53,576 nucleotides of DNA from Guptibacillus hwajinpoensis. Lineage in GTDB: Bacteria; Bacillota; Bacilli; Bacillales; Guptibacillaceae. Location: NCBI RefSeq assembly GCF_005144865.1, contig NZ_SWFM01000011.1, forward strand, positions 1 to 53,576, written 5' to 3'. Shown here in pieces: positions 1-10,284 of the stretch. The notes under the pieces were generated by a model. That model did not search any database and had not been told where the DNA came from. It saw nothing but the letters and a program-made list of their open reading frames with translations. Numbering within the stretch: the stretch's first letter is position 1; the number at the start of each line of letters is the position of its first letter. A program made the translations under genes and the position numbers.

Positions 1-95
<95 letters not shown>

Positions 96-104
96 AATTA
101 AGGA

Positions 105-137
105 AGTCAGAGATCAAATGGTCTCTGGCTTTTTTTG
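105..137 (+). terminator. Rho-independent terminator of the rRNA operon
   Basis: AGTCAGAGA pairs with TCTCTGGCT (one G-U pair) around a short loop, followed by a run of T. It lies 10 bases after the 5S end. Confidence 0.85.
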
Positions 138-188
138 TATGGTTTTAACTAACTGCTTTTAGCTAACCTATACAGCTTTCACCTAGAA

Positions 189-221
189 TCGCGGATATAT
201 CTCTATTTTCGCGGATATATC
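189..221. repeat. Two 13-bp direct repeats, TCGCGGATATATC, 20-bp period
   Basis: Perfect copies sit at 189-201 and 209-221, with a partial third (ATATCGC) near 226-232. The core GATATATC is itself palindromic. The rest of the 138-435 gap holds no recognisable gene; a weak GTATA at 386-390 with GG-rich sequence near 405 could be a sigma-F-type promoter for csfB but is a poor match. Confidence 0.7.
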
Positions 222-435
222 CAAAATATCGCTGAAACACATTTCAAAACATATGAATGTCCTCTCCAGTTCCAACAATATGCCAGTGAAATTTTACTTT
301 CTTTTGTAAATGACAGACACGGGATAAGTTAGAGCAACATAGGCTTAAAAAGAAGTAAGAAATTATCTTAAAAGTTAGGTTACTAGTATAGATCCACCAT
401 AATTGGGCAAAGCTTTTATCATGGAGGTGGGGACA

Positions 436-633
436 ATGGAGAATGCGATCCAACATAACGCAGGTGAATGTTGCCTCGTTTGTGAAGAAACCAGCTTAGT
501 AGGTATTCATATATGTGGGCGGCTTATTTGTCACGACTGTGAGCGTAAGGTTGTTGAAACAGATACGAGTCATGAGAATTATCAATACTACTTAGAGAAA
601 CTACGGAAACTCAGATTAAGTCGATTAGCATAA
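436..633 (+). CDS. csfB: Anti-sigma-G factor Gin (CsfB)
   Basis: A small (65-residue) zinc-binding protein with a CCLVC motif near the N-terminus, then CGRLICHDCERK and a basic C-terminal tail, the layout of the Gin/CsfB family. In B. subtilis Gin is made in the forespore under sigma-F, binds sigma-G (and sigma-E in the mother cell) and holds it inactive until engulfment is complete. The start at 436 is chosen because GGAGGTGGGG lies 6 bases upstream; the reading frame is open from 403, but that ATG has no ribosome site. It is first in the window after the rRNA operon, as in B. subtilis, but xpaC and yaaN, which follow it there, are missing. Its own terminator isolates it. Confidence 0.9.
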   Translation: MENAIQHNAGECCLVCEETSLVGIHICGRLICHDCERKVVETDTSHENYQYYLEKLRKLRLSRLA

Positions 634-670
634 GCAGATAGCTGTAATTTGGAGCTATCTGCATTTTTTT
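634..670 (+). terminator. Terminator after csfB
   Basis: Perfect 10-bp stem GCAGATAGCT/AGCTATCTGC with a 9-base loop and seven T. It starts right after the csfB stop. Confidence 0.93.
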
Positions 671-803
671 GTTATTCCGAAAGCGCACTATTTAATTGAA
701 TTGGAAACATCATCAAAAGGGTAGTCCTGTACTTCTATCGCCTTGCAGATAATGATAGAATACTAATATAAGGTATAGATTTTGATTAGGAGATAGAGCG
801 TGA

Positions 804-2252
804 ATGAAGCACCATATAGAAAGAGCGCCACTTTTTGAAGCATTAACAAAATGGAAAGACAAAAAGCCTGTTTCTTTTCATGTACCAGGACATAAAAATG
901 GGACTGTGTTTTCGAAATATTGGAATGCAGATCAGTTGTATCGTAGTTTGTTATCGATCGATGCAACAGAGCTAACTGGTCTTGATGATTTACATGCAGC
1001 AGATGGTCCTATTCGTGAAGCTGAGCACCTTACGGCTGATCTTTATGGTAGTATTGATAGCCGCTTTCTAGTAGGAGGTTCAACTGCAGGTAATCTCGCG
1101 ATGCTAATGGCAGTTTGCACTGAAGGTGATCTTGTCTTTGTTCAAAAAAACTGTCATAAATCTGTTTTGAATGGAATTCGCCTATCAAAAGCACGTCCAA
1201 TCTTTCTTTCTCCAGTAGTAGATTCTGAAAGTCAGGTGGCAACTGGATTAACGATAGAATCTTTAAAAAAGGCGATTGCTAGGTATCCAAGTGTAAAAGC
1301 ACTTGTGCTGACAAACCCTAATTATTACGGCATGACAATAGATCTTAAACCAATTATCTCATATGCCCATGAGCACGGAGTTGCTGTTCTCGTTGATGAA
1401 GCGCACGGTGCTCATTATGCAAGGGAACCTTTCTTTCCTAGAAGTGCTGTACATTATGGTGCAGATCTGGTCGTGCAGTCTGCACACAAAACGCTTCCTG
1501 CTATGACGATGGGATCGTATTTGCATATTGGTCATGAATGCTATCGGAATGCTATTAATGACTACCTAGAAATATTTCAGTCAAGCAGTCCATCCTATCC
1601 AATTATGGGATCATTAGATTTAGCGAGACACTACCTGTCGTCTCTATCAGATGAGCAGTTAGAAAATCTTCTAAGAGAAATAAATAAATTTAGACAACAG
1701 TTGAAGGAACTATCAGGGATTACTGTTATCGGAAAGAACGGTATAGCATATGACCGATTAGATCCTTTGAAAATTACAGTGCAAGTAAGAGGTATCTCAG
1801 GTTATGAGTTAGCAGCCCAGCTTGAAGAAGAAGAGATTTTCGTTGAGTTAGCTGATCCATTAAATGTTCTCCTTGTTTGTCCACTTGCTTATCTACCCGA
1901 TCACTTCGAAAAAACAAGGAATGCATTTGAACAAATTTCTAGTAGGATTGACCCTACTATTACCGATATGACACTTCAACCAGTTACTTGGATGGAAGAA
2001 GATATGACGTTTCCTGCTTATTCCTTTAAAGAGTTGGATACGATGAATAAAAAAGAAATTGATTTTGAAAAAGCAGCTGGAGCTATTGCAGCTAGAGCTA
2101 TTATTCCATATCCCCCCGGAATTCCTATTGTTATGCCAGGAGAAAGAATAAGCGTTGGGAAAATTCGCATGCTAGCAACTGTTATAAAAGGCGGAGGGCA
2201 TGTTCAGGGGTTTAAGGAAAATATGATTGAGATTGCTATAGAAGAGGAGTAG
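804..2252 (+). CDS. yaaO: PLP-dependent Orn/Lys/Arg decarboxylase family protein (YaaO)
   Basis: A 482-residue fold-type I PLP enzyme of the Orn/Lys/Arg decarboxylase major domain. DEAHGAH (residues 198-204) and SAHKTL with the Schiff-base lysine at about K229 mark the cofactor site; a GGSTAGN segment near 92 would hold the phosphate. The C-terminal third matches the family's C-terminal domain. It resembles the short Gram-positive form that lacks the N-terminal wing domain of the E. coli enzymes. The substrate cannot be read from sequence: arginine, lysine or ornithine are all possible, and the B. subtilis homologue YaaO is uncharacterised. AGGAG at 788-792 supports the start. Its stop is 4 bases from tmk, so it probably leads the tmk-darA-holB-ricT-yabA operon. 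Confidence 0.9.
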   Translation: MKHHIERAPLFEALTKWKDKKPVSFHVPGHKNGTVFSKYWNADQLYRSLLSIDATELTGLDDLHAADGPIREAEHLTADLYGSIDSRFLVGGSTAGNLAMLMAVCTEGDLVFVQKNCHKSVLNGIRLSKARPIFLSPVVDSESQVATGLTIESLKKAIARYPSVKALVLTNPNYYGMTIDLKPIISYAHEHGVAVLVDEAHGAHYAREPFFPRSAVHYGADLVVQSAHKTLPAMTMGSYLHIGHECYRNAINDYLEIFQSSSPSYPIMGSLDLARHYLSSLSDEQLENLLREINKFRQQLKELSGITVIGKNGIAYDRLDPLKITVQVRGISGYELAAQLEEEEIFVELADPLNVLLVCPLAYLPDHFEKTRNAFEQISSRIDPTITDMTLQPVTWMEEDMTFPAYSFKELDTMNKKEIDFEKAAGAIAARAIIPYPPGIPIVMPGERISVGKIRMLATVIKGGGHVQGFKENMIEIAIEEE

Positions 2253-2256
2253 GGCA

Positions 2257-2895
2257 TTGAGAGGTTTATTTATTACATTTGAAGGACCTGATGGTGCAGG
2301 TAAATCGACACAGGTTCAGAAACTTTCAAATTACTTAACTGAGGAAGGGATTCCTTTTATTCATACAAGAGAGCCAGGTGGCACGGCTATAAGCGATCAA
2401 ATTCGTTCGTTAATTCTTAATCCTGTCCACAAAGAAATGGTTGATGAGACAGAAGTGCTTTTATATGCAGCTTCAAGATCTCAGCATGTGAAAGAGAAGA
2501 TTGTTCCTGCACTTGAGCAAGGCTACGTTGTTCTTTGCGACCGCTTTGTTGATGCATCAATTGCTTATCAGGGTGTTGGACTTGAACTAGATGTCGAGAC
2601 GATTAAATTAATTAATGAATTTGCGACGGGTGGTCTAACACCTGACCGTAGCTATATGATTGATCTTCCTGTTTCAGTTGGAAGAGAAAGAATGGCTGCT
2701 AGAAATCAATTGGACCGTATTGAACAAAAAGGAACAGAGTATCATGAGACGGTACGAGGTGCATTCCTAAACTTGTACGAAGAACATAAAGAACGAATCA
2801 CACTTATAAACGGTGAGAATAATGTTGAGGAGATTTTTCGTGCTATAAAAAAGGATTTTACGTCTCTGTGGGATAACTATTGTAAGAACAACTAA
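2257..2895 (+). CDS. tmk: Thymidylate kinase
   Basis: Phosphorylates dTMP to dTDP, an essential step of dTTP synthesis. The 212-residue protein has the P-loop GPDGAGKST at residues 10-18, the DRFVDASIAYQG segment (DR[YH] motif) near 93-104 that contacts substrate, and a lid around RNQLDRIE. Length and motifs fit the bacterial Tmk family. The start is a TTG at 2257 with GAGGAGTAGGG just upstream, overlapping the yaaO stop. Close spacing suggests transcription with yaaO and with the DNA polymerase III delta' gene holB downstream, linking nucleotide supply and replication. Confidence 0.97.
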   Translation: MRGLFITFEGPDGAGKSTQVQKLSNYLTEEGIPFIHTREPGGTAISDQIRSLILNPVHKEMVDETEVLLYAASRSQHVKEKIVPALEQGYVVLCDRFVDASIAYQGVGLELDVETIKLINEFATGGLTPDRSYMIDLPVSVGRERMAARNQLDRIEQKGTEYHETVRGAFLNLYEEHKERITLINGENNVEEIFRAIKKDFTSLWDNYCKNN

Positions 2896-2906
2896 TTAAC
2901 GGGTGA

Positions 2907-3263
<357 letters not shown>

Positions 3264-3289
3264 AATGTGCGGTAGGATGAGTGATAGTT

Positions 3290-4276
3290 ATGATAGATTG
3301 GAACGAATTAAAAGAACGGCAGCCAACCGTTGTCCGAATGATTATGAACAGCTTTCATAAAGATCGTCTTTCTCATGCGTATTTATTTGATGGAGGCGCC
3401 GGTACAGGTAAAAAGGATGTTGCTGTCCACATGGCAAAAACCTATTTTTGTCAGCAGCGTACTAGTATTGAACCCTGTCAGGATTGTAAGGATTGCAGGC
3501 GTATCGATTCAGGGAACCATCCTGACCTTCATTTAATTGAGCCAGATGGACAGTCGATAAAAATTGATCAAATACGGAAGCTGCAGAAAGAATTTTCTTA
3601 TTTAGGAGTAGAATCTCGTAAGAAAGTTTATATATTGAATCATTCAGATCGCATGACGACCCAGGCAGCCAATAGTTTGCTTAAGTTTCTTGAAGAGCCT
3701 GGTCAGATGACGATGGCCATTCTATTAACTGAACAAAAACAGCATATTCTAACAACCATTTATTCTAGATGTCAGGTGATTACATTTCGTCCTCTCTCAA
3801 CAAATGGTGTTGAAGAAGCTCTTGTGAACGAAGGTGTGCCTCCACAACTTGCAAAAACAGCTTCACAATTAACGAATGATCAGCGCGCTGCGAAGGAATT
3901 AGCGCTTGATGAGTGGTTTGCACAGGCGAGAGCGATAGTGATACAATTGACTGAAGAGTTGAAGGAAAGACCTCATCAGGTTTTCCTAACGATCCATGAC
4001 AAATGGCTAGCACATTTTAAGGATAAAACGCAGCAAGATATGGGCCTTAATCTTATGCTTTTCTGGTATAAGGATATAATGAAAATACAACTGCAGGATA
4101 ATCGCATTGTCTATGCAGATCAGAAGGATAAGCTCGAACGTTATGCCCTTCAATTCGGAAGAAAGAAGATAAGCGAGCATATGATGGCGATACTCGATGC
4201 CAAAAGACGTCTGAGCGCCAATACAAACCCTCAGTTTGTGATGGAACAGTTAGTGCTCAGGTTACGGGAGGGATAA
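3290..4276 (+). CDS. holB: DNA polymerase III subunit delta'
   Basis: Clamp-loader subunit that, with DnaX and HolA, loads the beta clamp. The 328-residue AAA+ protein has a P-loop-like GGAGTGKKD (35-43), four zinc-ligand cysteines (C54, C63, C66, C69), a B-box region around VYILNHSDRMT, and a sensor motif YSRCQ. SLLKFLEEP is highly typical of the family. The ATG at 3290 is preferred to the GTG at 3281, which almost touches the ribosome site (AGGATGA). The gene lies 26 bases after darA and 4 bases before ricT. Confidence 0.96.
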   Translation: MIDWNELKERQPTVVRMIMNSFHKDRLSHAYLFDGGAGTGKKDVAVHMAKTYFCQQRTSIEPCQDCKDCRRIDSGNHPDLHLIEPDGQSIKIDQIRKLQKEFSYLGVESRKKVYILNHSDRMTTQAANSLLKFLEEPGQMTMAILLTEQKQHILTTIYSRCQVITFRPLSTNGVEEALVNEGVPPQLAKTASQLTNDQRAAKELALDEWFAQARAIVIQLTEELKERPHQVFLTIHDKWLAHFKDKTQQDMGLNLMLFWYKDIMKIQLQDNRIVYADQKDKLERYALQFGRKKISEHMMAILDAKRRLSANTNPQFVMEQLVLRLREG

Positions 4277-4280
4277 GTTT

Positions 4281-5108
4281 GTGTATGAAGTAGTCGGTGT
4301 TCGCTTTAAGAAAGCGGGTAAGATCTATTACTTTGATCCGAGTAGCCTCCAGGTATCCGACAAAGAATATGTCATAGTGGAGACTGCAAGAGGGGTTGAA
4401 TTCGGTAAAGTCGTTTTAGCCAACAAGCAGGTTGATGAAGAGGATGTTGTACTCCCTCTCAAAAAGGTAATCCGTATAGCTGATGAAAAAGATCGACTAG
4501 CGGTTGAAGATAATAAACATGCAGCTCAAGAAGCTTTTGATGTGTGTGTTGCTAAAATTGAAGAGTACAAGCTTGATATGAAGCTTGTTGATGTTGAATA
4601 TACATTTGACCGCAATAAAATTATTTTCTATTTTACGGCAGATGGAAGAGTCGATTTTCGCGAGCTTGTTAAGGGACTCGCATCGATCTTTAGAACAAGA
4701 ATTGAATTACGCCAAATTGGCGTAAGAGATGAAGCGAAGATGCTCGGTGGGATTGGTCCGTGTGGCAGAATGCTTTGCTGCTCAACATGGCTTGGGGACT
4801 TTGAGCCTGTTTCGATTAAAATGGCGAAAGATCAAAACCTTTCCTTAAATCCTGCCAAAATTTCTGGACTATGCGGCAGACTAATGTGCTGTTTGAAGTA
4901 TGAAAACGATGCGTATGAATCCGGTAAGAAAGAACTTCCTGATGTTGGGAAGACGATTAATACAGGTCAGGGCAAAGGAAAAGTTGTCGGGTTGAATATT
5001 CTTGAACGTCTTGTCCAAGTGGAGTTATTCGAACTTAACCGCGTAACAGAATATACGCTTGATGAATTGATTCAAGACGGCGCATTATCTACGCAAGCCA
5101 CAGATTGA
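4281..5108 (+). CDS. ricT: RicT (YaaT), subunit of the RicA-RicF-RicT (Y) complex
   Basis: A 275-residue PSP1-domain protein. Cysteine motifs GPCGRMLCCSTW (about 159-170) and GLCGRLMCC (about 194-202) match those that, with RicA and RicF, bind iron-sulfur clusters in B. subtilis. There the complex promotes RNase Y-dependent mRNA maturation and stimulates sporulation, competence and biofilm formation. The start is a GTG at 4281 behind GGGAGGGATAAG; length equals the B. subtilis protein. It is packed between holB and yabA. Confidence 0.95.
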   Translation: MYEVVGVRFKKAGKIYYFDPSSLQVSDKEYVIVETARGVEFGKVVLANKQVDEEDVVLPLKKVIRIADEKDRLAVEDNKHAAQEAFDVCVAKIEEYKLDMKLVDVEYTFDRNKIIFYFTADGRVDFRELVKGLASIFRTRIELRQIGVRDEAKMLGGIGPCGRMLCCSTWLGDFEPVSIKMAKDQNLSLNPAKISGLCGRLMCCLKYENDAYESGKKELPDVGKTINTGQGKGKVVGLNILERLVQVELFELNRVTEYTLDELIQDGALSTQATD

Positions 5109-5124
5109 TTGAGGTGGAACGGAA

Positions 5125-5463
5125 GTGGAGAAAAAAGAAGTTTTTTCACGTGTAAGCTCAATGGAAGAACAGATTGGTGACTTATACAAACAATTAGGCG
5201 AACTTAAAGAACATCTTGCAGGACTTCTGGAAGAAAATCACCATCTCGAAATTGAGAATCACCACTTGCGAGAGAGGTTGGAACAAACTTCTGAGCCAAA
5301 GCCCACTGGCAGAAAGAAGCGAGGGAAGCCAGAAGTTGGAGAGGGCTATGATAATCTTGCCCGTCTGTATCAAGAAGGCTTCCATATTTGCAATCTACAC
5401 TATGGAAGTATCCGAACAGAAGGAGATTGTTTGTTCTGTCTGTCGTTCTTAAATAAAAAATAG
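5125..5463 (+). CDS. yabA: Replication initiation control protein YabA
   Basis: A 112-residue regulator that binds DnaA and the DnaN clamp and restrains re-initiation in Firmicutes. The N-terminal half (about 1-60) is a leucine- and glutamate-rich coiled coil for tetramerisation; the C-terminus carries the zinc-type CNLHYG...CLFC motif of the family. The start is GTG 5125 with GAGGTGG 7 bases upstream. A terminator follows, so this is probably the last gene of the operon beginning at yaaO. Placement next to holB fits a replication-control role. Confidence 0.95.
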   Translation: MEKKEVFSRVSSMEEQIGDLYKQLGELKEHLAGLLEENHHLEIENHHLRERLEQTSEPKPTGRKKRGKPEVGEGYDNLARLYQEGFHICNLHYGSIRTEGDCLFCLSFLNKK

Positions 5464-5469
5464 TGATCT

Positions 5470-5498
5470 GGTCTTTCCAAATCTGGAAAGACCTTTTT
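5470..5498 (+). terminator. Terminator after yabA
   Basis: Perfect stem GGTCTTTCC/GGAAAGACC with a 6-base loop and a T run. Confidence 0.92.
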
Positions 5499-5554
5499 TA
5501 CACTTATAGATCTATGATGAAATAGAAGTAGACTAAAGATAGGAGAACGCCATC

Positions 5555-6292
5555 ATGCAACTAAACGATGATGAACGTATCGATTACGTCATTGAAGATG
5601 AGTTACAAATCATTCAGAGCCCTACTGTCTTTTCATTTTCTCTCGATGCTCTTCTACTTGCCAAGTTTTCTTGGGTACCAATAAAACGTGGTAAAATCAT
5701 TGATCTCTGTACTGGTAATGGTATTATTCCCTTACTTTTATCAAGACAAAGTGAGATTTCAATTGAAGGTGTTGAGATTCAGGAAAGACTATATGATATG
5801 GGAACTCGCAGTGTCGCGTTAAACAAGCTCGATGATCAAATCACACTTCACCATGCCGATCTTCGTGATCTGCCTGTAGAGTTGAAACGTGAGTCCTATG
5901 ATGCTGTTACATGTAACCCTCCATATTTTAAGAGTAAGCGTAATGAACAACGCAATCTAAATGAACATTTAACGATCGCACGACATGAGGTTATGTGCAC
6001 GCTTGAGGACGTCATTCGTTCATGTAGCAGTCTTGCAAAACAGGGAGGAAAAGTGTCTCTTGTTCACCGTCCTGAAAGATTGCTTGATATCATGACGTTA
6101 ATGAGGAAGTATCGAATCGAACCAAAGCGAATGCAACTTGTTTACCCAAAGGCGGGTAAGGAAGCGAACACACTATTAATTGAAGGAATAAAAGATGGAA
6201 AGCCAGATCTTAAAGTGTTACCTCCATTCACTGTTTATAATGGAGATAATACGTATACAGAGGAAATGAGAGCAGTTTATGAAGAGCTCTAA
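5555..6292 (+). CDS. yabB: TrmN6-like tRNA1(Val) adenine methyltransferase (YabB)
   Basis: A 245-residue class I SAM-dependent methyltransferase. [13 protein letters not shown] near residue 50 is the SAM-binding motif I, and NPPYF near 124 is the catalytic motif IV of N6-adenine or glutamine methyltransferases. E. coli TrmN6 (YfiC) of this family methylates A37 of tRNA1(Val); that substrate is inferred here. AGGAGAACGCC precedes the ATG. Its last 14 bases overlap yazA, and it begins a three-gene cluster ending with rsmI. Confidence 0.9.
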   Translation: MQLNDDERIDYVIEDELQIIQSPTVFSFSLDALLLAKFSWVPIKRGKIIDLCTGNGIIPLLLSRQSEISIEGVEIQERLYDMGTRSVALNKLDDQITLHHADLRDLPVELKRESYDAVTCNPPYFKSKRNEQRNLNEHLTIARHEVMCTLEDVIRSCSSLAKQGGKVSLVHRPERLLDIMTLMRKYRIEPKRMQLVYPKAGKEANTLLIEGIKDGKPDLKVLPPFTVYNGDNTYTEEMRAVYEEL

Positions 6293-6581
6293 CCATATTG
6301 TTTATATTTTGGAGTGTCGAGACGGTACTTATTACACGGGCTATACCACGGATTTACCGCATCGAATGGAACAACATGAATGTGGCAAAGGGGCAAAGTA
6401 TACAAGAGGAAGGGCACCGTTATCACTTGTTTATCAAGCAGTATTTGAGACGAAACGTGAAGCAATGCAAGAGGAATACCGCATTAAACAATTAACTCGC
6501 GCTCAGAAAGAAAAGATCATTACAGAAGAGGTGCAAATTAATGAGGAGTCAGCAGAGTTACAAAGACAGCGAAACCGGTAA
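6279..6581 (+). CDS. yazA: GIY-YIG domain protein (YazA/UPF0213)
   Basis: A 100-residue single-domain GIY-YIG nuclease-fold protein: [15 protein letters not shown] near the N-terminus holds the two signature strands, followed by R (HRMEQH) and the ARYTRGR-like [14 protein letters not shown] block and a conserved E in [12 protein letters not shown]. Members of the family are small and mostly uncharacterised, with suggested nucleic-acid roles; the target is unknown. It overlaps yabB by 14 bases and rsmI by 41 bases, so translation is probably coupled. Confidence 0.9.
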   Translation: MKSSNHIVYILECRDGTYYTGYTTDLPHRMEQHECGKGAKYTRGRAPLSLVYQAVFETKREAMQEEYRIKQLTRAQKEKIITEEVQINEESAELQRQRNR

Positions 6582-7410
6582 ACTCTACCTTGTGCCAACG
6601 CCAATTGGCAATTTAAATGACATGACATTTCGGGCGATCCAAACCTTGAAAGATGTTGATTTGATCGCTGCAGAGGATACAAGACAATCGAAGAAACTAA
6701 CCAATCACTTTGAAATAGAAACAAGGTTAACGAGTTATCATGAACACAATAAGGAAGGAAGCGGTCTGAAATTACTTGATCGTTTACGTGAAGGACAGAA
6801 CATTGCTCTTATCAGTGATGCAGGAATGCCTGCTATTTCAGATCCAGGTTATGAACTTGTTTCAGCATGTGTAGAAGAAAACATCCCGGTTATTCCGTTA
6901 CCAGGCGCTAATGCAGCTATTACTGCTCTCATTGCATCGGGCTTACCTACTCAACATTTCTATTACTATGGTTTTCTTCCAAGACAGAAAAAAGAGCGGA
7001 AGAATGAATTGAATCAACTTAAAAGCATTCCTTCACCCGTTCTGTTTTACGAAGCACCACATCGTTTAAAAGAAATGCTTAAGGCGATTCTTGAGGTACT
7101 TGGAAATAGAGAAATTATTATAGCAAGAGAATTAACTAAGAAGTATGAAGAGTTTATTAGAGGTAGTGCTGAAGAAGTGCTAGAATGGTGCGAAAAGAAT
7201 GAAATACGTGGTGAATTCTGTGTCATTGTTGATGGGGGCACAGATGAACCTATTCAGGAAGAACAATGGTGGGAGAATTTATCGTTACAAGCGCATGTCG
7301 AACACTATGTTAATGAAGGAATGAAAAGCAAAGAAGCCATTAAGCAAGTATCAACTGAGCGAGAACTACCGAAAAGAGATGTCTATCAAGCTTATCATGT
7401 CGAATCATAA
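6541..7410 (+). CDS. rsmI: 16S rRNA (cytidine-1402 2'-O)-methyltransferase RsmI
   Basis: A 289-residue tetrapyrrole-methylase-fold enzyme. The N-terminal LYLVPTPIGNLNDMTFRA, AAEDTRQSKKL, LISDAGMPAISDPG and PLPGANAAITALIASGL blocks are diagnostic of RsmI, which methylates C1402 in the 30S decoding centre together with RsmH. GAGGTG lies 7 bases before the ATG at 6541, inside the end of yazA. The gene converges on abrB with a shared terminator. Confidence 0.96.
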   Translation: MRSQQSYKDSETGKLYLVPTPIGNLNDMTFRAIQTLKDVDLIAAEDTRQSKKLTNHFEIETRLTSYHEHNKEGSGLKLLDRLREGQNIALISDAGMPAISDPGYELVSACVEENIPVIPLPGANAAITALIASGLPTQHFYYYGFLPRQKKERKNELNQLKSIPSPVLFYEAPHRLKEMLKAILEVLGNREIIIARELTKKYEEFIRGSAEEVLEWCEKNEIRGEFCVIVDGGTDEPIQEEQWWENLSLQAHVEHYVNEGMKSKEAIKQVSTERELPKRDVYQAYHVES

Positions 7411-7445
7411 GTAGTGAGATTAGCATAACCAAAACAGTACACAAG

Positions 7446-7478
7446 AAAAGCTCCTGCCAAGATTGGCAGGAGCTTTTT
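7446..7478. terminator. Bidirectional terminator between rsmI and abrB
   Basis: AAAAGCTCCTGCCAA pairs with its complement across a short loop; A run on the left and T run on the right let it serve both converging genes. Confidence 0.93.
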
Positions 7479-7490
7479 TGGGGGATAATG

Positions 7491-7769
7491 TTATTTTGCT
7501 AGAGCTTTTTGAATTTCTTCCAATACTTGCTCTGCACCTTCACGGCTAAGGATTAGCTTTCCATTACCGATTGCAAGGTTGTCGTCAGATACTTCTCCAG
7601 TTACCTGGCAAGTCATGTTAGGCTTGTACTTCTTTAGAATGATACGCTCATCATCAACGTAAATTTCTAGAGCATCTTTTTCTGCAATACCAAGCGTACG
7701 ACGAAGTTCAATCGGAATAACAACGCGGCCAAGCTCATCAACTTTACGTACAATTCCAGTAGATTTCAT
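7491..7769 (-). CDS. abrB: Transition-state regulator AbrB
   Basis: A 92-residue DNA-binding protein; MKSTGIVRKVDELGR and VVIPIELRRTLGI form the swapped-hairpin N-terminal SpoVT-AbrB domain, and residues about 55-92 form the C-terminal multimerisation domain. AbrB represses post-exponential genes (including spoVG) during growth; Spo0A~P represses abrB at the onset of sporulation. The ribosome site GGGGAG precedes the start. This is the only leftward gene in the window. It has a recognisable promoter (7843-7871) and a Spo0A box downstream of it (7813-7822), the same arrangement as in B. subtilis. Confidence 0.97.
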   Translation of the reverse strand: MKSTGIVRKVDELGRVVIPIELRRTLGIAEKDALEIYVDDERIILKKYKPNMTCQVTGEVSDDNLAIGNGKLILSREGAEQVLEEIQKALAK

Positions 7770-7812
7770 TTTTAAATCTCCCCTATTCCCATTTTTTTAT
7801 TAATACGTCAAG

Positions 7813-7822
7813 ATTCGACAAA
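7813..7822 (-). promoter_or_regulatory. Spo0A box at abrB
   Basis: Reads TTTGTCGAAT on the minus strand, matching the 0A-box consensus (TGTCGAA). It lies 20-30 bases downstream of the abrB -10, and a weaker second half-site (TTGACG) follows at helical-turn spacing. In B. subtilis Spo0A~P binds tandem boxes here to block transcription. Confidence 0.7.
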
Positions 7823-7842
7823 TTTCTCTATTTATGTTCTAT

Positions 7843-7871
7843 ATAATACCAGTGTTTCCCATTAGCGTCAA
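7843..7871 (-). promoter_or_regulatory. Sigma-A promoter of abrB
   Basis: On the minus strand TTGACG (7866-7871), 17-bp spacer, TATTAT (7843-7848) with an extended TGG before the -10. Confidence 0.7.
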
Positions 7872-7966
7872 TGCTTTTAATAGGGTAAATATTTCCTACA
7901 CAACAGGAGTCTGTCCGCTTTTCAAGACGTTATAAAGACTGTCGATCTCATTAATCTAAATGATAA

Positions 7967-7996
7967 TTCGACAATTTTCTTGTATAACCTTCGACA
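7967..7996 (+). promoter_or_regulatory. Two further Spo0A-box-like sites
   Basis: TTCGACA occurs at 7967-7973 and 7990-7996, both on the plus strand, in the abrB-metG gap. With the site at 7813-7822 this gives three perfect cores in under 200 bp. Function is inferred from the consensus only. Confidence 0.5.
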
Positions 7997-8030
7997 TGTA
8001 TTGTAAATTTTTGTAGGTATGGTTATACAA
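7980..8030. repeat. Perfect 10-bp inverted repeat
   Basis: TTGTATAACC at 7980-7989 and GGTTATACAA at 8021-8030, separated by 31 bases that include a Spo0A-box core. The right arm ends 2 bases before the -35 of the metG promoter, so it could be an operator. Confidence 0.6.
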
Positions 8031-8032
8031 AT

Positions 8033-8061
8033 TTGACATCCTTGCAATTCTTCCTTAAATT
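8033..8061 (+). promoter_or_regulatory. Probable sigma-A promoter of the metG leader
   Basis: TTGACA at 8033-8038, 17-bp spacer, TAAATT at 8056-8061. Predicted transcripts would begin near 8068 and run through the leader structure. Confidence 0.6.
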
Positions 8062-8091
8062 AGGTATATTTTGATGAAGAAGATTTAGTAA

Positions 8092-8193
8092 TAGGACGAA
8101 CAGAAATAGTATACACAGCGATAATTGTTAGCCTTATCGCGGTTTGTAGCTGAGAGTTGCTAGCGCTCTCGTCCTAAAGGGCGGGAGTTTTTT
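8092..8193 (+). promoter_or_regulatory. Structured metG leader with attenuator
   Basis: TAGGACGA (8092-8099) is complementary to TCGTCCTA (8169-8176). Between them lie a perfect hairpin GCGATAA/TTATCGC (8118-8140) and GAGAG/CTCTC (8152-8156 with 8166-8170). The 3' strand of these helices is also the left arm of a terminator (8166-8193), so the two folds exclude each other. The CTCTCGTCC...GGGCGGGAG terminator style recalls T-box leaders, but no T-box sequence (AGGGUGGNACCGCG) is present and the leader is too short for a full T-box. It may be a decayed T-box or another switch. Confidence 0.55.
8166..8193 (+). terminator. Leader terminator upstream of metG
   Basis: Nine-pair stem CTCTCGTCC/GGGCGGGAG, 4-base loop, six T. 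It lies about 110 bases before the metG start. Confidence 0.85.
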
Positions 8194-8209
8194 ATTCTCA
8201 CAAATGTAG

Positions 8210-10243
<2,034 letters not shown>

Positions 10244-10253
10244 CTTAATCTAT

Positions 10254-10284
10254 GACTCGGTTTTTTAAAGACCGGGTCTTTTTT
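10254..10284 (+). terminator. Terminator after metG
   Basis: GACTCGG pairs with CCGGGTC (one G-U) with a T run. The following stretch to 10523 is AT-rich and shows no gene; a weak TACACT at 10485-10490 may be a -10 for tatD. Confidence 0.8.

Noticed and set aside
8092..8193. Complete T-box riboswitch before metG
   Set aside because: Terminator style fits, but no AGGGUGGNACCGCG, no Stem I, and too short. Kept only as a possible remnant.
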